Positions 39,206-50,454 of a DNA stretch of 64,000 nucleotides are shown piece by piece. The stretch is from assembly GCA_021904315.1 (NCBI GenBank), contig CM038907.1, positions 24,063,223-24,127,222 of the forward strand, given 5' to 3'. Both the position numbers and the translations under genes were made by a program. The DNA is from Sphagnum magellanicum. Lineage: Eukaryota > Streptophyta > Sphagnopsida > Sphagnales > Sphagnaceae. Within the stretch, counting starts at the first letter, position 1, and every line of letters begins with the position of its first letter. Under the pieces are notes generated by a model. That model worked only from the letters and a program-made list of their open reading frames with translations, searched no databases and was not told the origin of the DNA.

Positions 39206-42081
39206 CTATACCAGTGTTTTTGAGTTTTGAATATCTGCCGCTGCTTGCCACCTCTCTTTGTTTTCAGTCCACTCAGTGAAGCTTCGTAATATGACCTGCA
39301 AACCAAATCCACATCATGTGAGAAATGGTTTCATACATATGAAACTTCTGCATTCTCACCAATACACCAAGATCAGTTAATGAGTTCACCCAAGGTGTAC
39401 CTCTCCTCTTGTCTTTTCTGGGTCACTTGTTTCCACACCCTGCCATGCACCCAACATCTCTTAGAATAAGAGTAACTCTAGACAACTTCTAAGAGCCATA
39501 CAATAAACATGGGTCAACATGATATGGTCCTGTATGCCAGAACAGAAGCTTGTTGGCATAGATTAGAGATGCCAACCTCTGAGCCTAGTGATAGCACTTT
39601 TTCATGTACCACCCACTGTGTGTCTACTACACCTATGTGCTCATGAGGAGGGCCATTGATGCATGCTTGTAGCTGGAAATCGAGACCCCAAGCAATCACC
39701 AAATCATTCTGCACAAATTTGAGCTACTGTTAGTTTACCACCCAGTGTACAGACACATCCTCTAAAGAAACAAACCAAAAGTAGGCCATCAGAAAGAATT
39801 TAGAAAATGTTTCCTCCAGAGGCACCTGTATAAGATGCCAGACACAACGCCATGCTGTATTGACAAATACTGGCACTTGTATTTCCACAAATCTGAAGCA
39901 GAACAACACAAACGCACAATTTTTATCTTCTCATCCAGTCTACTAGCCAGATGATGACATCAGTGACCATATCATTACACCACATTGTCAACAATACTGC
40001 TGCATATGACTGTAACTGGGAACATGGTGGAAATTGGCAACATGCTGGGATACATTCCAATTTTTCCAATTCCCAACAGCTTGCCACAGCACTTCTCAAC
40101 TCTGTTGAGATACTCATTGCACTTGACACACAAGGATAATTTAAAACAGTCTTAACAGAGAGAAATACTGTGAAACAGAAAGCATACCCTGCACAGGGAG
40201 GTACAACAGTGGTCTTGGTGCAGTTGTCATTTGGACCTGCCCACAGAGCTTGCTTGTGCACCTCGTTGCCTGTCCAAAACTGACGCCCCGTAATTGGCCA
40301 GCTTTGTGCTCCATCAACAGCTGGCTGAGAGATTTGCAGATCATGTTTCTTTATGATGTCTATATATCTGCCCCCCGCCCCCCACCCCCCAAAAAAAACA
40401 CACATTCTGTCCTTGATCCATATTTTCACCTCTCCCACATTGTCTGATTCTTTTTCACCCCAGTACAATTGAAGAATGCATTGGCAACTGCAATCAGATA
40501 TGAACTTACAGAAGAGGGTCAAAATTTTGCACGCCCAAGTCTTCATCCCACACAAAGATGTACTTGTATGGATGTACCACATCTGGATGCAAAAACCGTT
40601 TTGCGAACCACCTGCAGAAAAGAGGAGGAAACTATTTAGGAGCAATACAAAGGGTCTTTACATGATGCCAACCTTGCAATCATGAGATGTTTGCATGTAT
40701 GGAGGGGCACATAATCATACCACTTGGATTGGCCAGTATGTTGGATGTGGATAACACGATCATTCCAGTCAAATTGACTCCACTCATTAACAGAATTGTC
40801 ATAATGGAACAAGATTATGGTGAAGTGCTCAGCAGGAAACTGCAAAGAACAGAAAGATGCCCATGGAAAGAAGACATCAAAAAATTTCATGAACCAGGAG
40901 CATGGCAAACTTCTTGCAACATCAATTGAGAACATCTTCATGAGAATTGCAAAGATTATATTTGAAGTCCACCTGAATAGAAACGATGAGATAACCTAAA
41001 ATGAAGGTTGGAATCCAATCATAAAAAGTGGAATGAACCATAGCAACAATCTCTGGCAGATTTAGTGACCACTACTACAGCACATGGGGTAGTAACTAGT
41101 CAATACAACTTTCCCACTGATTTCATCTGCTCTGAGCAGTGGTCATAGGTTGATGCCAGGGTCAATCACCAGTGAAAAAGGGTTTCATTTTGGGAACTGG
41201 GATTGTGATACCTTCTGAATGATGGCATTGACACTGGCATTCTGCTTGATACCCACTGCCAATGCAAGTAAATTCTTTGGCTTGACTGGCAAATCCTGCA
41301 ACATTTGAAGCCAACAGATTAACAAACTGACTAACAAAATCAATGGAATCACCGGTCAGCAAGGATTAACTTTGAGACACAAACCTCTTTAAGAGCACCA
41401 GTAAGACGTCGGGGATAATAGTCTGTGGTCTTGTGTATGAAAGTCTGGGGTAGTCTGTCCACAAGAGATGGTGTTTGAGTGCCCAGGCCATTTGATTTGG
41501 TCCTTTTTGCACCATCCATGCACGCTTGAGACTGCAACTCCCACTCATCCTTGCTTCTAGCATCTTGAGCAAGCTGAGAGGAGGAGATGTGTGAGCATTT
41601 TGGACATGGACTACATGTTGTGGTAGCTTGGAGAGGTTGTAGTTTGCGATTGGCCACATGCTGGAAGCTGCTTTGATCTTCTTGCATGAACTTTGGAGTT
41701 CCATCTGAAGCTTGCCAAACTCGTTGATCTTGAATTACATACCACGGACCCATTTTGCATGCTTGCTGCAATTTCCAAAGACAATTTTCCAAGAAGTAAA
41801 TGATTACAAGAACGATTTCCCTTTAGTTTACTCATCATCATGCAACTCACACAACAGACAACAAGTGCACCTTCCTTATTCTGCATCTAAAAACGCAGTG
41901 TTGCAAAAGAGAGAACAAGAGTTTCAAAATCGATGGAACAATGACGACAACAGTGTTTGAGAACAATTACCTGGTTGAAGCCGAGGCCACTAATGAAACC
42001 AAAAAGAAAGCCAACCACTGGAAGAAGTGCACAGTGCAGGGGCATCCCAAGCACATAGTGCCCTCCTTTTCCCAGCTTCAT
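39206..42081 (-). CDS. DUF707 protein (lysine ketoglutarate reductase trans-splicing-related family), nine exons
   Basis: Complete spliced gene. Exons, in transcript order: 41971-42081, 41385-41765, 41212-41295, 40721-40839, 40510-40611, 40188-40367, 39826-39892, 39577-39708, 39206-39295. They total 1266 nt (421 residues plus stop) and all phases agree. The first exon starts at the ATG at 42079-42081 and encodes a short basic end, then a hydrophobic stretch (about residues 12-33) that looks like a signal anchor. A variable stem follows, then the DUF707 core: KTTDYYPRRL, LPVKPKNLLALAVGIKQ, FTIILFHYD, KWWFAKRFLHPD, IFVWDEDLGVQNFDP, DLQISQPA, VPVFVNTAWRCVWHLIQ, NDLVIAWGLDF, IGVVDTQWVVH. The DED at 254-256 looks like a DXD motif, so a glycosyltransferase-like role in the secretory pathway is possible. 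That is inference: the family name comes from an old annotation and no activity is established. The exon 8 donor (GAG|GTTGGC) is weak; if unused, the protein would end by read-through at 39514. Confidence 0.9.
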
Positions 42082-43101
42082 TTCTGCAAGTGCTCATTCT
42101 CTCACAGCTGCATAACTACCAACCCCCAAAGAAGTTCAGCCTTCTTTCCGCTAGCTAGATGGGCCTCGCAGTTCGCATGAAACAGAGAAAAAAACTGTAC
42201 AGACACCCCCACATCCACCGCAAGAAGCTCCTCTCCTCTCCTCTCCCCACCCACAAGCCTCCACAAAAACCCAAAACCTTCGAAATTGTGTTCTCCAAGA
42301 GCTCTTACAAACGGAAGTCTGAGAAAGTAGTACAAGTCCAACAGTCGGTAATGACAACCATAGCACAAAACCGTTTTTTGTTGGCTACGAGAAGAAAGTG
42401 TCCACGATACTCGCGACAATAGTCACACGAAATAGTCACAGAGTGAAATTTCGTCCAAAAACAAGTTTAAAAAACAAAAAATTTGCTCACAATTTGCACC
42501 CCCAAGAATCACATTGTCAGCCCAAGAAACTCCTCTCACAAACTTCACACTCTTCACAACCCGAAGCAAATAGCAGGATGAGATCAAAACCATGATCTGT
42601 CCAGGAGCATCTCGAAGTTGTGCCACCCAGCAACGATCACAAAAACCCACAAAACAAAACAAAACAAAGAAACGAAACGAAAGAAAGAAAACAAGAAAGC
42701 AGGGAAAAATAACGGGCCACGACCAAGAACAAAATTGTCGACAACAAAAACCCAGACACTTAAACCCTCACTACCGACTGAAGCTGCGGAGGGGAAACAA
42801 CAACAACAACACCAAGACCACGATCAGCGCCTCCTCAGACACGCCGCCTATCAGAAGCATCCATACCCTTGCGATTATGACAGAGCACAACGGTCACGGT
42901 CGTGAAGTCCAAGAGAAACGTCACCATACCCATTACGACCACCACGAGCTCCCCCAAAAAAAGGTCTCTTCTTTCACAAACTTGCTCATTGCGAAACATC
43001 TCGTCACATCGAACTTACAATAATTGTTAAGTACTCCAAAGAGTTCAACCTACCTGAAAGTCTCGAGGTCGTTGCTTGATCCCAAGCTGCGTTTTTGGGT
43101 T

Positions 43102-43132
43102 CGTTGTTTGTTTGGCTTGGCTTGGCTTGGCT
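43102..43132. repeat. TTGGC pentanucleotide repeat
   Basis: About five units in the DUF707 upstream region. Confidence 0.75.
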
Positions 43133-43470
43133 TTGTTTGCACAGGGGCCGCTTCGGACGCAACTGTGCGTGACATGAAAACTCGCTGACATGAGAGAAAA
43201 AAAAACACGAGGTAACGAGGAATACAATTGGCTGCGTCCCAAGTGACGACGGAGAATCAACACGTGGCGACACTTCATCACGCCGATCGCTCATCCAACG
43301 GTAGCCGCACCTCCTACCATTAATACCAACAGTGCAACTTGTCTACTGTTAGTGACATGCACGAAATTTTGGGTTTTTTTAAAAATTTAAATCACTCCTT
43401 TTTCGTTCGTTCGTTTGCTCGCCTCCTCCGGCCGTATGCCCCAAATTAGGTCATTCTCAGCTTTGCACAG

Positions 43471-43494
43471 GGCTGGCTGGCTGGCTGGCTGGTT
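43471..43494. repeat. GGCT microsatellite
   Basis: Five GGCT units followed by diverged ones, at the far edge of the DUF707 upstream region. Confidence 0.85.
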
Positions 43495-43623
43495 AGCTAG
43501 TTAGATGGCGGCGCTGGGATCTGGCCACTCTTGCTTTCCTTCTTATGAACTGGAATTGTATCCTTGATGGATGTGAAAAAGGGATGGATTGACCTTTTGG
43601 GTTTAGTTCATCTTTGGAAAGGT

Positions 43624-43733
43624 AATGCCCTAGGGGAAGGGCTTTCTCAGAATAAGGGGGGCTCACATGAAGGGGAGCTGAGGTGGCCCCTTATTCTTAG
43701 AATGCTCTCCCCCAGGGCTTTATTGCGTGTAAA
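43624..43733. repeat. Inverted repeat with about 40-bp arms (long hairpin)
   Basis: The left arm (43624-43666, with CTCAGAATAAGGGG) pairs with the right arm (43692-43733, with CCCCTTATTCTTAGAAT) with a few mismatches, around a loop of about 25 bases. It could be a foldback element, a MITE remnant or a small-RNA hairpin. No target duplication was identified. Confidence 0.55.
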
Positions 43734-43759
43734 GCACAGCTACTGAATATTCTAAATCT

Positions 43760-43790
43760 GAAAAGTTCCCCTCAGCAGAGGAACTTTCGT
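43760..43790. repeat. Short hairpin
   Basis: AAAGTTCCCCTC, then AGCA, then GAGGAACTTT: arms of 10-12 bases with one bulge and a 4-base loop. No T-run follows, so it is not called a terminator. Confidence 0.45.
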
Positions 43791-44239
43791 GGTTATAAGG
43801 TGCCCTCTGAGTACACTGTGAAAAGAACAGCTGTGATTTACGATATTTTAACCCTCTCCATATACAGACAAGGGTTGTATTAATAGTGTATTAATATACA
43901 GAAGGTGTTGTATGAAAGTGTGAAGAAAAAATTGTTATGAGCAATTAAATTGAAGGATTTGGTGGTCTGAATTTGTTTTCTCTGTTATATTGAGTGGCCT
44001 AATAGTTAAATGTTTAATAGGGAACTTTGGTTTGTTTGCCAGAATTTTCAGAGAAAATCGACGGAAATGGCAGAAAGGGAGCAATATTTTCAATGATCAG
44101 CAAAATAGGGTTGTGTGTGTAGGCATAAAGATTTTTTATTTTTTTTCAGGCCAATGGGGTTGCTGGATTTTATGAAATTTGTCTGAAATTTGTTTTCTCC
44201 ATTATCACCAATGAAATAACAATTCAATAAACTTATTCA

Positions 44240-44292
44240 CAAGGTCAGGTGATAGGGGCCGAGAACGGCCAGTTTTGGCATAATAGGGCATC
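44240..44292 (-). repeat. Inverted match to the 1.5 kb repeat
   Basis: Reverse-complement relative of 1500-1565, located in gene-free DNA between the hairpin at 43.6 kb and the chromovirus. Confidence 0.55.
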
Positions 44293-44299
44293 AAATGCA

Positions 44300-46935
44300 T
44301 AACTATTTATTTAGAGACAAGGTTATTGCACACTATCACTTTGTTTTTCCTCCCATGGAATCTATGCCCTCTACTCATCTATGTCAACTGACAACCTACA
44401 AAATTATTGGCTTTTCTTTTGGGGAACCCACATTTTAGGGTGCCTAAAAGGCAATGTTTCATTGAGTCAGAGAGGCAGAGTGATGGAGGGGTTTTGGTTT
44501 CATGAGCAAGTTTGTTGTTTTGTGTATCTAATTAAAGTATTAAAACTTCTTGTGCGGGTGCCTTTGATGACCATACTGTCCTTGCTCGAAATGCACTGCA
44601 AGTTACAAGTCCCTTTATTTTCTTGTAAGTTCACTGGGACGGATGTCAAGTGTTAGCAGAAGCCATTATTGTCTATGGTCAAATGGTGCTCCTCCACAAC
44701 ACCTAATAGGAACAGAGAAGGCAAGCTTAGGGCTGAGAGAGTGGGTACCAAAGTCTAAGCAATAATTTTCTGCAGGTTGAAGAAATCAAGCGACAAAATC
44801 TATCTTGGAGTAGTAGGCCTGCTGGAACTGGGTGTTTCCCTAGTTACCCCCAAAGGATTCAGCACCTTGGCACTGAATAATTTATTTGATTTTTAATCGC
44901 ATTTTAGCACATTGAATATATTTATTCATTTAAAATTTCAGCTCATATTATAAGAATATTTATATTTTCAACATGAAAAAAATCATCTTTTTCACCAATT
45001 TCAATACACATCAATCACTTGTTACATTTCTTGATTCTTGTTTGCATGTGCTTTTACATGAATTCTTATTTGTCAATACGTCCAATGTGCCATTGCGATG
45101 GAATCTGTCCCAGGATTCTATGGAGTGATAACTAATCTGGTAGTAATTTCTAGCTTGTTGAGCAATATATAGTCTCTTTTTCATGATTTGATTGCTCTTT
45201 TTTAGAAAAGAAACAAAATTACCCTTGCACTACCTATTGAAAATTTCTCCAAAAACCTTTCAAGTTATAGCTTAAATGAAGTTAATAAAAATGATGATTA
45301 ACCATTTTCTAGAGGAATTAGAAGAAAATGATTCTCAAGATCGAAATACCTTACTAAATGGGTACCTAACGTTTCATTTCTTTAGTTTGCATTATATGAC
45401 ATGCCTAATTTGAAAGTGAATGAAATTTGGACATGCCTGCCATTACCAAAATTTAAAATTTTCAACATTTGGTGCAATAATTTTGTTAAAATTTTGATAA
45501 TTTAAAAATTAATTAATTAATGTTGAATCTGTTAAGGTACTATGATATATGGTATGTTGTAAGAAATCTGGTTTATTGGCTTGCCAATAATGGAGAGACT
45601 GCGGACTGATGTACTTTCCATTTGGTACATAATTTTGAGGTAATTCCATGGAGAATTGTGAGGTTATTTTTTCTGTGAATTTCATGGAACTTTTTTTTGT
45701 TACAATTTAATTGTTGCTAGTTTGAACTTGCTTGGGAACATCTCCAGGCACAATACTAAAATCATTTGTACACTTTATTTTGGATGAATAACTTTCAATT
45801 GGTGTCAAACTTAATTTGTGTTAGTAAATATGCCCATGCAACATTAACCTCTGAGATGGGTTGTAAAAGGAAACGACCATTCTTGGATTGGCATTGGGTT
45901 TTTAACATTCCAATTTGATACATGCATTTGATATTTTTTGAAATTTATACACCATGGCAGTATAGGAAAAATTGAAAACTCATAAGAAGTTTCAAAATTT
46001 CACACAATGACATGAGTATCATGGTATTAAAATGTGTGATGCCACAAAAAAAATGCAACTTTTTGCACAAGTAAAAGGGAAAAAATCATTTTATTAATGT
46101 AACCCATAACCAACACAAACAAAAAATTCATCTACATGAATGATGATTGATCGCAATCACATTACAACATTTATCTACAAAGGTCCCTTGAATTCATACA
46201 TTTGAGTAAAGTTGCCAAGCATAATCACATTACATAATTAATCTATAGATGTAATTCCCAAGTTGAAAAAAATTCATCACTTGAGGAATCACACAAAATA
46301 ATATTGTACTAACATAAACATTACAACAAATTTGATCAACAAATAATGTCATTAAAAAATCAATCTGCAAAACTAGGTCCCAAGTTTTTAAAAAATCATC
46401 ACTTGATGATCAAAGGAAGTAATAAATAACTAATAGAAGCATTCAAACCTAAATGGACATGAAAACACAAAATTGTTACTCATTTTCAAAGTAGTTTTAT
46501 TTTCAAAGCAATTTCTCATATTCATCAACCAATTTGTCTTTTACATAATTTTGTTTGAGGGATTCCCTTTTTAATGAATTTCTAAATTGTTTTCACATTG
46601 TCATACTAATTTTTGTAGATTGTCACTAAGGCATCTAAATTATCAAAACTCAACCAACATTGCCTTAAGTTAATCAAAACATTAACAACATTAAGAATGC
46701 ATTCAATTTCAATTTGGTTTTTGAAAAATTCCAAGAATTTATCATGCCAAAATTTCAAAATTTCAAAATTAGGATTCATACATCTTCCACCAAGCAAGAG
46801 GACTTTCTCATGTCCCCTTTTGGAACAAAAAAGCGATGAAATAATGTAACTCAAATTTTAGCAAGCCTTCATTGGCTTTTTCCACGGATGTTAGTTCACC
46901 ATATGTTAATTCATGAATACCATGATGAGAACCTC
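44300..46935. other. Gene-free stretch left of the chromovirus
   Basis: Besides the dispersed repeat at 45590 there is a minus-strand ORF at 46606-46854 with a protein-like look (ECILNVVNVLINLRQCWLSF) but no recognised family. The expected gag and 5' LTR of the chromovirus are absent here. Confidence 0.45.
45590..45735 (+). repeat. Dispersed repeat, also found in a channel-gene intron
   Basis: GAGAGACT, TTTCCATTTGGTAC and ATTTTGAGG, then later TTCATGGAAC and AATTGTTGCTGG/AGTTTGAACTTG, occur in the same order as at 55764-55890. Clearly the same family, diverged. No coding content. Confidence 0.6.
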
Positions 46936-46939
46936 GAAA

Positions 46940-49700
46940 GGGGGTTCATTCAACATTCAAAGTCTCCAACCGATGCCCTTTTTTTTTTTGTTAAAAAAAA
47001 AGATGGTTCTTTTTTAATGTGTGTCGATTATTGTGGATGAAATTAATTGACCATAAAAAATCAATACCCTTTGCCTTTGATCTTAGTTTTGTTAGACCAT
47101 CTTAATCATGCCGAGGTGTACACCAAAATTGATATATGTGGAGCATACAACTTGGTGCACATTTGAAAACGTGATGAATGGAAGATGACATTTAAAATTT
47201 GTTATGACCATTTTGAATATGTTATGATGCCATTTGGCCTTATTAATGTGCTTGTTATTTTTCAACATCTAATGAACATTTTTTTTGTGAGTACTTGGAT
47301 GATTTTATGGTATGTTACATTGATGACATCTTCATTTTCTCAAAGAACACAGAGAACCATGAATGCCATGTACATTTGGTTTTGGAAAAACTTCAAGGGA
47401 TTGGACTTTACGCCAATTTAAAGAAGTGTGAATTCTATCAATTTTAAGTGGAATTCTTGGGTTACATCATCTTTGGAAAAGGCATGAGCATGGATCCTCA
47501 TAAAGTTCAAACCATGAATGATTGGGCTACTCCAGTTTCTATTCGAAATGTCTAATGTTTTTTTGGATTTGTCAACTTTTATCAATGTTTCATTGCCCAT
47601 TATTGTTCAATAATGGCCCTTTTTACTTAGTTGACTAAGAAGATCAACCCTTTTTTTGGGAAGTTGAACCTTATAATGCCTTTCAATCATTGAAGGCTTT
47701 TTCACAATTGCCCCATTTTTTATTCATGTAGACCTTTCCAAACCTTTTGTTTTGGAAACAAACATTTCCAACTTTGTAGTAGGTGCCATACTTTCACAAC
47801 TTGGAAAAGACAATCTTTTTCATCCTATTAGTTTTCACTCTCATAAATTTTCTTTTGTGAAAATTAATTACAAGATTCATGATAAAGAACTTCTAGCCAT
47901 CATGGATGCCTTCAAGGAGTGGTGTCATTTACTTAAAGGAGGTCAACATGAAACCACTATGTATTTAAACCACAAGAATTTATATAATTTCTTGACAATT
48001 CATGTTTTGAATCGATGTCAAGTTTGGTGGGCAATGTTTTTGTCTTGAATTTAATTTGTCATCACATATTGCCTTGGATGCTAATAAGGGAAATCTGATG
48101 CATTGTCTCATCATTCGCACCTCATGCCTAAAGAGGGAGATGAAGCTTATAAGCAATAATGTGATGTCATTATTAAACTTGAACATATTTGACTTTAAGC
48201 ATTGTTAGTAATTCTTGATGACATAACCTTTTTTTGTCAAATTTGTGAAGATTTGAAGGTCCCTTTTGCTATTGGCATCCAAGGCCAATTAAGGACTCAT
48301 CATCAAATCTAGGATTTTCCCAATGATCATGTTAAATTCAAATTTCAAGATGGTCTACTTTATTGTGATGGTTTTTTGTATGCTCTTAATGGCCTTGTGT
48401 AACTTCAAGTTTTCCATGCTAAGCACGATGTTTTGGCTATAAGCCATTTTGGATTCAACAAGACCATGGAGTTAGTGTTTCAAAATTATTGGTGGCCATA
48501 GTTTTGAACATATGTGAAAGAATTTGTCGAATCTTGCGATGTTTGTGCTTGAGCAAAGAATTTTCATCATTGCCATCATGGTCTCCTTCAACCATTGTCG
48601 ATCACTACATTCCCATGGTTTTCAATTTCCATGGATTTCATCACAAACCTTACACCTTCTAGTTTTTATGACTCCATCTTGGTGGTGGTGGACTGTTTGA
48701 CAAAGATGGTTCATTTCATTATGTGTACCAAAACAATTATTAGTGAAAGAACAACCAAGTTATTCCTTGATCATGTTTTTCTATATCATGGTCTTTCTAA
48801 AGATATCATTTTTTATCATGGGTTTCAATTTGCATCTAAATTTTGGAAACAACTTTTTAAACTTTTAGGTGTGAAAGTGAAGTTGTCATTAATTTTCCAC
48901 CCCCAAACGGATGGGCAAACAGAACAAGTCAATCAAGTCTTGGAATAATATTTATGGTGCACAACCAATTATCATCAAAATAATTGATCAGAACTTTTGG
49001 TCATGACAAAGTTCATCTATAACAACATAATGCATTCATCAACCCAATAAACACCTTTCTTTGCAAATCATAGTTTGCACCCAAAATTTGACATTCTAGG
49101 TGTGCACAAAATCATGAATCCAATAACCGAGGATATTCGAACCATGTGGTTAGCGAATGCTTGAATTCAACTTATATTTAACCTTGAAAAAACGTAAAGG
49201 CAATATAGGAAGAATGTTGATGAACATTAGAAGGAACAACCCAATTTCAAGATTGAGGACCATATTTAGCTTTAACAACATATCAAGACAACAAGGCCAT
49301 AAAAAAAGTTGGATCATTAGAGGTTAGGTCCATTCCTCATTGTGAGACAAATCAATGCCATGGCTTTCCAATTCAAGATTTCAAGTTATATGAGAATCCA
49401 TCTTGTGTTTCATGTTTCTTGTTAGAACCTTACCACGTGTCTACCATTATAGGAAGAATCCATGATCCCCCTCCACCTATCGAAGTTGATTGTGAACAAA
49501 AATATGAAGTGGAAGACATTTTAGGTTCAAGGATTTTGAATTGTCAACTTTAATATCTTGTTCATTGGCATGATTATGATGTGAATGAATGCACTTGGGA
49601 ACCAGTTAAGAACCTATTGAATGACATGGAGAAAGTACATGAGTTTCATTGACAATATCCAAACAAACCCAAGTTCTCTCCTTGTGGAATTCATTGTTAG
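46940..49700 (+). mobile_element. Decayed Ty3/gypsy chromovirus (RT, RNase H, integrase, chromodomain), 5' truncated
   Basis: A broken pol region on the plus strand, interrupted by many stops and shifts. Order: reverse transcriptase from about 46945 (KSPTDAL, KKDGSF, YTKIDICGAYNLVHI, FEYVMMPFGL, CYIDDIFIFS, the YxDD active site reading YIDD); RNase H about 47740-48110 (HDKELLAIMDAFKEW); an integrase zinc-binding remnant about 48330-48560; integrase core about 48590-48950 (DFITNL, FHPQTDGQTEQVN); and a chromodomain about 49480-49640 (YEVEDILGSR, YLVHWHDYD, CTWEPVKNL). That order marks a chromovirus of plant retrotransposon type. Neither gag nor a 5' LTR was found. It cannot encode working proteins. 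Confidence 0.88.
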
Positions 49701-49709
49701 AAGGGGAAG

Positions 49710-50450
49710 TGATGTCATGGATGCCAATGTCATAGAATTCATTCATTTGAATGTTCATCCATGATTTGTATTGAACTTATACATAACTTTTAGTTTAGTT
49801 TCAATTCACTTTTAATTAACTTCTGTTTAAGTCTAAATTCATTTTTAGTTAACTCTTAGTTAACTTTTAGTTAAATTTTAGTTAAATATGAATTAACTTC
49901 TAATTAAATCCTAGCTAACTCCTAGTCAACTTTGAATTAAGTCCTAGTTAAACTCGTAGTTAATTCTTAATTAACTTTAGTTAATTCCTAGTTCACTTTT
50001 AGTTAAGTCCCAATTAACTTTCAATTAAATTTCATTTAATTCATAGTTGATTTTTGGTTAAGAAGGTTTTCAAAAAGCTTTTTTATTTGATGCACACATA
50101 AAAGCCTCCTTGAAAGCTTTTTTGAGCTAGGTCCTTGAAGAGGTATAAATAGAAGTAGGACCCTTCATTTGCTTTAGTATGTTTAACATTAATCTTAAGC
50201 ATAATCTTGCACCATAACCTTGTCAATTTTTTTTTCATGTTTATGTTTGCATATGTTAACATAATAAATATTTGTTTTCATGTTTGTTTTGCACATTTAG
50301 TGTTTTTGTTCATAGTTCTTGTGTTTTTGTTTTCGCATCACATAGTTTTGTTTTGTTCCTTGTTTGAAAGTTATACTTAGACCTTTCCTTTAGCCTTTGT
50401 TCTTGTGCTTTTTCGTGTCCTTAATAATAAATGTCAAGTCATGCTAACTT
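49710..50450 (+). repeat. 3' LTR of the chromovirus relic (right edge approximate)
   Basis: A purine-rich tract at 49699-49709 (agaaggggaag) is followed directly by TGATGTCA at 49710, the expected polypurine tract and LTR start. U3 carries about 20 degenerate copies of a 13-14 bp unit around TTAGTTAACT (49780-50060). A TATA box (TATAAAT, 50144-50150) follows, then AATAAA-like signals near 50263 and 50425. The right edge cannot be fixed because no 5' LTR is present. Confidence 0.7.
50144..50150 (+). promoter_or_regulatory. TATA box of the LTR
   Basis: TATAAAT within aggtataaatagaag, about 435 bases into the LTR and just upstream of the expected R region. The position fits an LTR promoter; activity is not implied for this decayed copy. 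Confidence 0.5.
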
Positions 50451-50454
50451 ATAA

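Larger units (their letters stand above)
42082..43560 (-). promoter_or_regulatory. Upstream region of the DUF707 gene, with a possible 5' UTR exon
   Basis: This stretch upstream of the DUF707 start codon is clearly GC-richer than the surrounding AT-rich DNA and holds only short ORFs. On the minus strand a strong donor (CAG|gtaggt, exon edge at 43054) lies upstream, and an acceptor-like AG sits two bases before the start codon (42084). An untranslated first exon in about 43055-43320 joined to 42083 is therefore possible. The order from transcript side outward is gene, candidate intron, candidate leader, then TTCG and GGCT microsatellites near 43400-43495. No clear TATA box was seen. Transcript data are needed to place the start. 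Confidence 0.4.

Noticed and set aside
39923..40645. 240-codon open frame on the minus strand
   Set aside because: It reads through two DUF707 exons and the introns around them; only 40188-40367 and 40510-40611 are coding, and the rest has no family match.
46606..46854. Minus-strand ORF with protein-like sequence beside the chromovirus
   Set aside because: Not recognised as a domain, and short; mentioned only in the gene-free stretch entry.
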